Shown: positions 1-6,255 of the stretch, one piece after another
Numbering within the stretch: position 1 is the stretch's first letter
How the letters are laid out: each line of letters begins with the position of its first letter
Assembly: GCA_947503555.1 (NCBI GenBank)
Contig: CANNEE010000009.1
Span: forward strand, 62,001 to 126,000
Length of the DNA: 64,000 nucleotides
Direction of reading: 5' to 3'
Source: an uncultured Shewanella sp.
GTDB taxonomy: Bacteria > Pseudomonadota > Gammaproteobacteria > Enterobacterales > Shewanellaceae
The notes under the pieces: generated by a model
What the model was told of the DNA's origin: nothing
Databases searched by the model: none
Seen by the model: the letters and a program-made list of their open reading frames with translations, nothing else
Program-made: the position numbers and the translations under genes

Positions 1-201
1 GCCTCCGCCATCAACAACTAATACTCGACCTGTGCCGTCTTGATTTAATAGCTCCTTTACTTTGGAGTTATCCTCAAAGCACCTAACGGTAACCACTTGT
101 CCAAAAAAGACAGATTTAGCACCAAATGAAGTCAAAGGAATTGGCAATAAGGTAAGCTGATTTGGATAAGAGTCAAAAAGATCCGGTAACAAGTCAAGCA
201 T
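1..201 (-). CDS. rraA: RraA family regulator of RNase E activity (5' part, cut by window edge)
   Basis: Only the first 67 codons are present; the gene runs off the left edge. The translation starts MLDLLPDLFDSYPNQL and continues through FGAKSVFFGQVVTVRCFEDN and RVLVVDGGG, which match the conserved N-terminal pattern of RraA (FGG, ITVKCFEDN, VLVVDGGG). RraA proteins bind RNase E and the degradosome and dampen mRNA decay in E. coli. A good ribosome binding site (TGGAGGTG) lies just upstream of the ATG at 199-201. It looks like a core chromosomal gene marking the left border of the accessory region. The assignment is by motif only, since the C-terminal half is not visible. Confidence 0.85.
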   Translation of the reverse strand, partial: MLDLLPDLFDSYPNQLTLLPIPLTSFGAKSVFFGQVVTVRCFEDNSKVKELLNQDGTGRVLVVDGGG

Positions 202-477
202 AAACACCTCCATGTTTAATAGTTCAAGTTAGATTAACCGTAACAAATATCCTATACAAGTCATCATTGGTAGAGACTTATATGCTGATTTTTATTCTGT
301 AACAATAAAACCTATTGAGTATATGGATATAAATACTATAATCTGTCTGTGATGCTAGAATCAGTTGTAACCATTCAATCATTAGTTCGCTAACTCTGCA
401 GCTTATATAAGCGCTTATTCACTAGCTGCAATTGAGCGATGCATAAAGCAATTTTAACTTTAAATAAAGTGAAACAA

Positions 478-798
478 ATGAGTAAAGATATAGATCTGCA
501 GACCGCGATGATCGCGGCACTTGATGAATATGGATATGAAAAAAAACTCTCAACGGATCTTGAGCAAGCTCGTAATAAGCAACAAATGAGCAAATATTTA
601 AAATCCCTAGATTATAGCCTACGTCGTCTATTGATTTTACAAGAAGCGGTTAATGACCTAGTTGAAGAAGAAAAGCGTTTCCAAGCACAACAAGAAAACA
701 TTCAAACTTATAAAACTAAGATAATTAATTTATCTCGCCAATATAATACTAGCTACCAAGAAATTCTCGAAATCATGGCAAGACAAGGTCAAAAATAG
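478..798 (+). CDS. Uncharacterised small coiled-coil protein
   Basis: A protein of about 106 residues, or 119 if translation starts at the in-frame ATG at 439. Neither start has a strong ribosome binding site. It is very rich in Gln, Glu, Lys and Leu, and most of it (about residues 25-90) looks like one long amphipathic helix or coiled coil. It ends in LSRQYNTSYQEILEIMARQG. The coiled coil followed by a 'Y-N-T-S-Y-Q-E-I-L' helix faintly recalls the oligomerisation half of H-NS/MvaT-type nucleoid proteins, but no DNA-binding AT-hook is present, so this is only a suggestion. It is followed after 9 bp by another unknown gene, with which it probably forms an operon. Base composition is clearly A+T-rich compared with the core genes, which suggests acquired DNA. 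Confidence 0.55.
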   Translation: MSKDIDLQTAMIAALDEYGYEKKLSTDLEQARNKQQMSKYLKSLDYSLRRLLILQEAVNDLVEEEKRFQAQQENIQTYKTKIINLSRQYNTSYQEILEIMARQGQK

Positions 799-807
799 CT
801 TCATAAG

Positions 808-1257
808 ATGAATAATTCTCTTAAGTTAGAGCTGGTATTTGCTGATAACGTAGCAAACATCTTAGGTAAACATCAACTCAGACCTTCTGGTTTTTGTTCC
901 CTTTGTTCAAAGCATGGTATTGCATTAGACAAATCGTTTTTATCTAGGGTGTTTGCCTACAAGATGAACTTCACAATATCCAAGGTGAACTTGATTGCAT
1001 CAGGCATAGCATTACTTGAGCCTAATATAAAACCAAATGAGCTGTTTATTCCAAACTTACTTCAAAAAAAATCCAAAGAGTCACAAAAAGCTATCAACCA
1101 AGGTGACTTCAGAAATATCATAGATACTGTAGTTAATGACTTAATAGGCATGGGATGGATAAAAATTGCTTCTGATATTCCTATAAAAGTAGTAAATGAT
1201 TATGCCACTAATGAGTTAAAAAAGTTTTTCCTTTCGATTAGAAAACACAGTGACTAA
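808..1257 (+). CDS. Uncharacterised protein, possible DNA-binding regulator
   Basis: A protein of 149 residues with no family I can name. The segment around residues 24-60 (PSGFCSLCSKHGIALDKSF, then SRVFAYKMNFTISKVNLI) has a C-x-x-C pair followed by a helix-rich stretch that could be a helix-turn-helix region. This is inference from residue pattern only. There are no membrane segments or signal peptide. The ATG lies 9 bp after the upstream small coiled-coil gene, so the two are probably co-transcribed, and a clear hairpin terminator follows at 1309-1341. The DNA is A+T-rich. It may belong to the neighbouring island or to an older insertion between rraA and the island border. Confidence 0.5.
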   Translation: MNNSLKLELVFADNVANILGKHQLRPSGFCSLCSKHGIALDKSFLSRVFAYKMNFTISKVNLIASGIALLEPNIKPNELFIPNLLQKKSKESQKAINQGDFRNIIDTVVNDLIGMGWIKIASDIPIKVVNDYATNELKKFFLSIRKHSD

Positions 1258-1308
1258 GTAATTTCTTACTAAAATAGAGAAGCAAATACTTTAATAACTC
1301 CAAAAACG

Positions 1309-1341
1309 AAAAAGGAACCAGTAAGTAACTGATTCCTTTTT
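1309..1341 (+). terminator. Rho-independent terminator
   Basis: A 14-bp stem with one mismatch: AAAAAGGAACCAGT, a 5-base loop, then ACTGATTCCTTTTT. It ends the 478-1257 gene pair. Because an A-run precedes the stem, it could also work for transcripts coming from the right. Confidence 0.75.
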
Positions 1342-1349
1342 CTAAATTC

Positions 1350-1369
1350 TGGCGGAGGAGGAAGTCGAA
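1350..1369 (+). repeat. Degenerate tRNA-Ser 3'-end-like sequence (possible att site remnant)
   Basis: The sequence TGGCGGAGGAGGAAGTCGAA resembles the 3' end of the tRNA-Ser gene as it reads on this strand at 7818-7840 (TGGCGGTGGAGGAGGGATTCGAA). Allowing one 3-base gap, TGGCGG, AGGAGG and TCGAA are shared. It lies in direct orientation relative to the tRNA copy. The integrase and the accessory genes lie between the two, which is how an element inserted into a tRNA 3' end is arranged. The match is imperfect, so it may be a decayed attachment site, a scar from another tRNA, or chance. Confidence 0.35.
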
Positions 1370-1392
1370 TTCTAAGTCTATCCATTTGAAAT

Positions 1393-2197
1393 CTAATAAC
1401 TTATCTCAAGTCGACTTTCGAGGATATACACTCTGTCATACATGTTAAAAATGCCAAGCACGTCACATTTATTTTCACTTAGTGGTAAGCCCCTAGGTTC
1501 CAGAAAAAATCGACTAGTTTTATAGCTAGAGTTATCAAAGGTTAAAAGTGATAGATGCTCCTCCAAGATCCAACATTCCGACTGACTTACAGAACAATTT
1601 TCGATGATATCAACCGGGTGATTATATTGTTCCTCTCCGCTGTATTGGTTACAAAGCACATAATCCAACTCTCGATCCGAAAACTTGATCTTTCCTATTA
1701 GAGCGCTTTCAAGGTTCGCTCGGCTATCAGTTTCGTCGATACTAAAACTGTATCTTGATACAGGTACAGACTAGCACAAACTGTATTCACGAGTATCGTT
1801 ATCGTAAACGAAAACAGCATCAAACTTACTAAGCTCCAGCTGATGAAGCGCCAGTAACCTGGAGATATCGCCATGCTTCAACTGCAAGTATTCGACATGA
1901 GCTAACTTTGTTGATGCTGCCAAATCCGAAGTGTGAATATGAGGTTTCTCCTGAAGGAGGAAGAGATTGCCCACCTAAGAGATGAATTCTTAGCGGAAGC
2001 TGCGTAACAACGTTTGACTCACTTAAAACAACATCCTTTTTCGTTAACTGGTTTAACTTTGGGTCTATCGCCCATACATCCATGGATGCCGGTACTTGGA
2101 TTAGCACCGGAATGTCAAGCTCAAGACACTTCCTCAACTTGTCACCAATTGAAGTATCCGAATCTACTTCATCAAGTCGGCGGGGTCTTTTCATCAT
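1393..2197 (-). pseudogene. Decayed island gene (frameshift plus in-frame TAG)
   Basis: Three reading fragments join into one protein of about 268 residues. The N-terminal part starts at the ATG at 2197 (MMKRPRRLDEV, then IPVLIQVPASMDVWAIDP) and runs well to about 1980, where the coding pattern jumps to another frame (NLFLLQEKPHIHTSDL, then AVFVYDNDTREYSLC). That frame meets TAG at 1771-1773 and then continues open, in the same frame, to 1393 (SVPVSRYSFSIDETDSRAN onward). One frameshift near the GGTGGGC run and one nonsense codon therefore break it. The protein has no membrane segments or motif I recognise. It reads opposite to the 723-residue gene, with an inverted repeat upstream of its start. 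It could instead be two short unrelated genes, but the shared frame on both sides of the TAG argues for one broken gene. Confidence 0.55.
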
Positions 2198-2230
2198 GTA
2201 GTTCTCTGCCCTTAAAACTCTAGCTATTTG

Positions 2231-2255
2231 TTGCTATTTGTAGCAGAAATAGCAA
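2231..2255. repeat. Inverted repeat, possible operator
   Basis: TTGCTATTT, 7 bases, AAATAGCAA: a perfect 9-bp inverted repeat about 35 bp upstream of the ATG of the decayed minus-strand gene, inside the divergent region that also precedes the 723-residue gene. Its position suits a dimeric repressor. No T-run follows on either strand, so a terminator is less likely. Confidence 0.4.
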
Positions 2256-2371
2256 CAGTACGCCGCTAGAGGGATCAAAACTTCACAGAGAAACAAGATT
2301 CGACACTACTTGGTGGTGAGCTTTCAAACGCCGATTAGAATGCTCATCTTTTCGTATTGTGTCCCAAGGTG

Positions 2372-2400
2372 TTGACAATGTTAAGAAATTAACTTAGGGT
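2372..2400 (+). promoter_or_regulatory. Candidate sigma-70 promoter for the 723-residue gene
   Basis: A consensus -35 TTGACA at 2372-2377, then exactly 17 bases, then TAGGGT at 2395-2400 as a weak -10. Transcription would start near 2407 and give a 5' leader of about 140 bases that contains several hairpins. Confidence 0.45.
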
Positions 2401-2420
2401 TTCTTGGACTAAATTGCAGT

Positions 2421-2543
2421 CGGCTACCGAGTACGTTACTCACTTTTCCGCTCCCCTCTGTTGCACGGGAGGTTTCAGCTGCAAATCCGGACACTGCTCC
2501 GGTCAATCTATATGTGAAACCTAACTCCCAGTATTATTGGAGG
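2421..2543 (+). promoter_or_regulatory. Hairpin-rich 5' leader with alternative pairings up to the Shine-Dalgarno
   Basis: Several short perfect stems lie in a row: GAGTA/TACTC (2429-2441), CTCCC/GGGAG (2451-2455 with 2467-2471), and CCGGA/TCCGG (2487-2502). An outer pairing AGGTTTCA/TGAAACCT (2470-2477 with 2515-2522) can continue as GGGAG with CTCCC (2525-2529). GGGAG at 2467-2471 can therefore pair with either of two CTCCC copies. The second copy can also pair, by CTCC, with the GGAG of the Shine-Dalgarno at 2539-2542. This layout is compatible with a leader that switches access to the ribosome binding site. It is inferred from base pairing by eye, with no covariation evidence. Confidence 0.4.
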
Positions 2544-2548
2544 AAACT

Positions 2549-4720
2549 ATGTGCAGGATAGATGCGCCATTTAGCAATCTCTCTCTTGATGAAAAAGATG
2601 ATCCCGTTGAACGTTTTGAACAAGCACTTGACGAGTTTGACGTTAAAGGTAATTTCCGAACGTTATTGATTAAACACTTTTCAGAAAACTGGACTGATGT
2701 CTTTTATAACTCGTCACGCCTTGAAGATGCGTTGACTACCGCTAACGAGCAGAACTCTGAACCAGAAAAGTGCGTGGCGCTAGCGTTTTTCCAAAATATA
2801 AACATTCGTTTTCGCTTACAGCCATTTCGTGCTGACGATTCCTATAAAGAGTCCTCACTATTCAAATTTTTGACTGACGTAGCAAACACATATTTTCCAA
2901 CCTCTCCTTACAGCTTCTATAAAGCGGGAATGGAAAAACACTTTAGCTCATATGGTTGGTTTGTTCGAAATCACTATGATGATGAGCTTTTTTTCACCAC
3001 AGAGTTTTTCAATGATGATGCGTTTGGTTCCCTCAATGGAAATGAGAGACAGCACATTCTTTGGGATTGCTTGTACTTTATTGCTCCACCATTTGACAGT
3101 TTAAGATACCACTCAGACGACTCGACCTTATTTAAAGGACTACTATCGCTTGCTTCATCAGAAGATGATTCTAGTTCCCCTTGCGAACACGCTCAATCAA
3201 TCCGACTTGGCCTAGAATTCTTACAAACATGGCTCAAACATGATGCAGAAATGGGACGAATTTCTTGTGACTTATCTAGTTTTTTTTGGGGCACGCCATG
3301 GGAACGGCTTGAGTCACTAGTTTGGCAGAAAGACTTTGATGACGAAGAGATCAAAAGATCTCTAACTAACTGGCTCAACCACACAAAGCAGGAGCTTGAG
3401 AAGGTTTTGATTCTAAGTTTTAACTTAGATAATGCTTCAGGCCCAGAACTTGAACAATGGGCTAATCAAGTTGACCGGTACTTTAACCATCTATCCCATG
3501 ATTTCTACAGAGAATTTGATTGGGAGACACAACGTCATGAAGAACTGGACATTCGTCGCAACAACGAGCTGGAAGCATTATGTTCTCAATTGAGCTCACA
3601 GCAATTAGAAACTTGGATAGGATGGTCGATCCAGCAAGACTTTGACCGCATTTTGGGCGACAAGCAAAGATCGCCAGAATTATCTAGTAGCTCTGAAAAA
3701 TGGGTATGTGAAACTTTTTTTGCTACCTGGAAAGATCTTTTCTTGGCGAATATAAATGAGTTAGAAATTGAGAAGCAACTTCGCATTTTATCGGCTCATG
3801 CCCCTGCAAGAAGGGGAGTCTCTTCTGAGTTCTATTCCGCCTGTTCTGAATGGTGGCGCGAACTGTTTCGAGGGCTTCCTGAAACAGTTAATTTTCCAAA
3901 GAGGTTAATCCCTGAATGGACTACTACTGCTATTCGTTGTTTACATGGTGAAAATCTAACCCCGTATATTGATAAAAGCATTGGTATTTTGAGAGGAGAA
4001 GTCTCTATGTCTGACGAGACAGCCCCCCCCCTCTACTATAGTGATCTGCTCAGGGTTTTATTGGAAAGACTAGACAAGGTACAGCCAAGCAAATCTTTTC
4101 GTCATCGTATGTTATTAATGCGTTCTTATTCGAGTTCCTTTGCTGATGAGGCGATTTCGTTGCGAGATCGTTCCTTCAATACGAGCACGAACCAGTGGTA
4201 TGAGCCTATTAGCGACCTTGCTAAAAAACTTTTTGATAATAATGAAGTCATCAATTTGGGCGAAGCACCAGAAAACTATGAACAAAAGTTATCGCAGCCC
4301 TATATAGCTTGTACTAACGAATTAGCTGAGTTTTGTCTGAGCCGTTTACGCCTTCGCAAAGGCGAAAAAGCGCGTGATAAACAATACGCAGTTGAACAAA
4401 TAGTCGAACGATCTTCAGTTTGGCGACAAGGATACTTAAAGGCACTAACTGAGTTAGGGGTTGATCTTAACGGCAAAGTTCATAAAGCAGTGTATTTCAT
4501 CAAACAGTCAGATCCTGATCCGGATGTACGCGCAATCGCAAATGAATGTTACAAAGCTGTCCGAAGAAACACAAAAAAGAGCTCTACTATCGCAGATTTG
4601 AAGCGAGGCATTATTGCAGCTGAATGGTGGTTACTTATCTGCCAGCGACAAAATCTCGGTATGACAATAAATCATGAGGGAGCCCTCAAAACCAGACGCA
4701 CCTTAATGCGTAACCCATAA
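2549..4720 (+). CDS. Uncharacterised 723-residue island protein next to prokaryotic viperin
   Basis: I do not recognise this family. The start is the ATG at 2549 directly after the Shine-Dalgarno TTGGAGGAAACT; an in-frame TTG at 2537 lies inside that site and is unlikely to be used. The protein is soluble (no signal peptide or membrane segments), acidic in its first 300 residues, and rich in Trp and Phe. I see no Walker, nuclease, protease or radical-SAM motif. Near the C-terminus (about residues 615-690) a stretch with VWRQGYLKALTELG and SDPDPDVRAIANECYKAVRR looks like a HEAT-type helical repeat pair. It ends in a basic tail (GALKTRRTLMRNP). It sits 120 bp upstream of the viperin gene on the same strand, so the two probably work together, perhaps as sensor or scaffold and effector. 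That role is inference. Confidence 0.8.
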   Translation: MCRIDAPFSNLSLDEKDDPVERFEQALDEFDVKGNFRTLLIKHFSENWTDVFYNSSRLEDALTTANEQNSEPEKCVALAFFQNINIRFRLQPFRADDSYKESSLFKFLTDVANTYFPTSPYSFYKAGMEKHFSSYGWFVRNHYDDELFFTTEFFNDDAFGSLNGNERQHILWDCLYFIAPPFDSLRYHSDDSTLFKGLLSLASSEDDSSSPCEHAQSIRLGLEFLQTWLKHDAEMGRISCDLSSFFWGTPWERLESLVWQKDFDDEEIKRSLTNWLNHTKQELEKVLILSFNLDNASGPELEQWANQVDRYFNHLSHDFYREFDWETQRHEELDIRRNNELEALCSQLSSQQLETWIGWSIQQDFDRILGDKQRSPELSSSSEKWVCETFFATWKDLFLANINELEIEKQLRILSAHAPARRGVSSEFYSACSEWWRELFRGLPETVNFPKRLIPEWTTTAIRCLHGENLTPYIDKSIGILRGEVSMSDETAPPLYYSDLLRVLLERLDKVQPSKSFRHRMLLMRSYSSSFADEAISLRDRSFNTSTNQWYEPISDLAKKLFDNNEVINLGEAPENYEQKLSQPYIACTNELAEFCLSRLRLRKGEKARDKQYAVEQIVERSSVWRQGYLKALTELGVDLNGKVHKAVYFIKQSDPDPDVRAIANECYKAVRRNTKKSSTIADLKRGIIAAEWWLLICQRQNLGMTINHEGALKTRRTLMRNP

Positions 4721-4752
4721 ACTACATTCAACTCATTCCATCTTGGTGTACT

Positions 4753-4823
4753 GGAGCCCGATGCTCCTACTCCGACGTTTGCCGTCCGCCATGTAAAAAC
4801 TTTACGGCCTACTCTTGTAGGCC
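4753..4823 (+). promoter_or_regulatory. Tandem hairpin leader of the viperin gene
   Basis: Four perfect short hairpins lie end to end in 71 bases: GGAGC/GCTCC (4753-4767), GACG/CGTC (4774-4786), GTAAA/TTTAC (4793-4805), GGCCTAC/GTAGGCC (4806-4823). A competing pairing GCCGT (4781-4785) with ACGGC (4804-4808) is possible. None is followed by a T-run, so these are not simple terminators. They end five bases before the AAGGAG ribosome binding site of the viperin gene. A structured leader, an RNA-processing site, or a small structured RNA are all possible. Confidence 0.45.
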
Positions 4824-4840
4824 AGTCAAGGAGTATACGT

Positions 4841-5806
4841 ATGCCTACAAAAACTCACGGTGTTGCTAACGCCAACGCAACGAACAAAATGACCTCTAGT
4901 CAGTTAAATGAACTCGTAATCAACTGGCACATAACAGAGGCTTGCAACTATAACTGTACCTATTGCTTTGCTAAGTGGGGAAAACCCAATGAGCTACATC
5001 GCTCATTGAGCTCTATTGAACAACTGCTCGACAAACTAGCTAACTACTTCATTCATGGTAACCCAGAGATCAAAAGAATGCTGGGTTACCATGATGTACG
5101 TTTAAATTTTGCTGGTGGTGAACCAATGATGCTAGGTAGCGCGTTCTCTACTGCTTTAGTAATGGCGAAACAAAAAGGATTCCAAACTTCAATCATTACT
5201 AATGGTAGCTACCTGTTAAGACAGCGTTTCGAATTACCCGTTAATACACTGGATATGATTGGCATTAGCTTCGATAGTCAACAATCCTCCGTAAGAAGAG
5301 AGTTAGGCCGCATTGATAGAAGAGGCAATTCACTAAACGAAGATGAACTTCAGCTCGCACTACAACTTCTATCGCACACCCAAAAAGGATTGAAGACAAA
5401 AATTAACACCGTTGTTAACGCTCTAAACTGGGAAGAAGACTTTACTCATCTAATTTCAAGCATGGCAGTAGACAAATGGAAAGTGCTCCAGGTGATGCCT
5501 ACTGATAAGCATGAACTGTTAATTTCAGATGATCAGTTTCGTAGGTTTGTTGAGAAACATTCAGGTAAGGGCTTACCAATATCTCCTGAGTCAAACAATA
5601 CAATGACTGAGTCATACTTGATGATTGACCCAAACGGGCGTTTTTATCAAAACAATAATGGTATGTCTGGTTATAGTTACAGTGAGCGTATTACTGATGT
5701 AGGTGTAGAGGCGGCATTGAGCCAAGTAAACTTCAATTGTAATCGTTTTAAGTCTCGTTACCATGTCAAAAACATGTCCAACATCTCTGATGAGGTGCTG
5801 ATATGA
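4841..5806 (+). CDS. Prokaryotic viperin (pVip), antiviral radical-SAM nucleotide dehydratase
   Basis: A 321-residue radical-SAM protein. It shows the cluster-binding C-x3-C-x2-C (Cys35, 39, 42 in CNYNCTYCF), the GGEP SAM-binding motif (92-95) and NGS (121-123). It also carries viperin hallmarks: N-W-H before the cysteines (28-30), ISFDS (142-146), KINTVVN (187-193), a WKVLQ block (213-217), and PESN followed by MTESYLMIDPNGRF (249-268). These line up in order with animal viperin (VNYHFTRQCNYKC, KINSVIN, WKVFQ, PESN..MKDSYL). Viperins convert CTP, UTP or GTP into 3'-deoxy-3',4'-didehydro nucleotides that terminate phage RNA synthesis; which substrate this one uses cannot be read from the sequence. 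A strong AAGGAG lies 7 bases before the ATG. The stop overlaps the start of the next gene (ATGA), suggesting translational coupling. No nucleotide kinase gene is nearby. Confidence 0.9.
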   Translation: MPTKTHGVANANATNKMTSSQLNELVINWHITEACNYNCTYCFAKWGKPNELHRSLSSIEQLLDKLANYFIHGNPEIKRMLGYHDVRLNFAGGEPMMLGSAFSTALVMAKQKGFQTSIITNGSYLLRQRFELPVNTLDMIGISFDSQQSSVRRELGRIDRRGNSLNEDELQLALQLLSHTQKGLKTKINTVVNALNWEEDFTHLISSMAVDKWKVLQVMPTDKHELLISDDQFRRFVEKHSGKGLPISPESNNTMTESYLMIDPNGRFYQNNNGMSGYSYSERITDVGVEAALSQVNFNCNRFKSRYHVKNMSNISDEVLI

Positions 5807-6159
5807 AAAGTGAGACATGCCTAGGGAAAGTGTCCGGAAAACCTCTAAGTGTTTACTATACGGAGTTTGATGCACAAGTTGCCGCTGAATACTCTAGAAA
5901 TGTATATGGGAATGATCTAGCACCCTATAAATGCGAGAAGTGCAGGCAATGGCATTTATCTCCAAAGTCTAGGCTTACACCCAGCAAAAAGTGCTCCAGA
6001 TGCACTTCCGCTATCGGGGAATACAAAAATTCATACCCTACAAGTAAAGAAGCCAGGCTCAGAGCTAATATCATTTACGAAGAGCAAGGCATTGAGTTAG
6101 AAGTGTATAAGTGCAAGCACGGTGAAGGTTGGCATTTGACCAAAGCCAAAAGATACTAA
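5803..6159 (+). CDS. Small zinc-ribbon-like protein coupled to viperin
   Basis: A protein of 118 residues built from two copies of one pattern. Each copy has an amphipathic helix (DAQVAAEYSRNVYG near 23-36; EARLRANIIYEEQG near 83-96) followed by YKC..-x-x-WHL (42-52 and 102-112). The first copy has two C-x-x-C pairs (Cys44/47 and Cys64/67) and could bind zinc; the second keeps only Cys104 and a His and has probably lost the metal site. Its ATG overlaps the viperin stop by 4 bases, so it is very likely made together with viperin. Short proteins ending in this YKC..-WHL pattern occur in phages and genomic islands, but I know of no established function. A role as partner, nucleic-acid binder or regulator of viperin is inference. 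Confidence 0.8.
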   Translation: MKSETCLGKVSGKPLSVYYTEFDAQVAAEYSRNVYGNDLAPYKCEKCRQWHLSPKSRLTPSKKCSRCTSAIGEYKNSYPTSKEARLRANIIYEEQGIELEVYKCKHGEGWHLTKAKRY

Positions 6160-6205
6160 TTGCTTGGGTTAAATGTAAACATGAAGTGATGTGACGATAG
6201 AGAGA

Positions 6206-6234
6206 GGGCTGTACCGTAGCACGGCCCTTTTTTT
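6206..6234 (+). terminator. Rho-independent terminator after the viperin operon
   Basis: GGGCTGT, 8-base loop, ACGGCCC (one G-U pair), followed by seven T. It closes the plus-strand island operon just before the convergent integrase gene. Confidence 0.8.
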
Positions 6235-6255
6235 CATTTCCTGTTGGTTTTCCTC

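Noticed and set aside
1350-1369. A complete second tRNA gene at the left border
   Set aside because: Only about 20 bases resemble a tRNA 3' end; no anticodon arm or acceptor partner is present.
2014-2223. A plus-strand 69-codon frame opposite the decayed gene
   Set aside because: It lacks a ribosome site and family pattern, and the minus strand gives a coherent longer protein.
4753-4823. Reading the tandem hairpins as a retron or CRISPR-like array
   Set aside because: No reverse transcriptase, no cas genes and no repeat-spacer pattern; the stems differ from each other in sequence.
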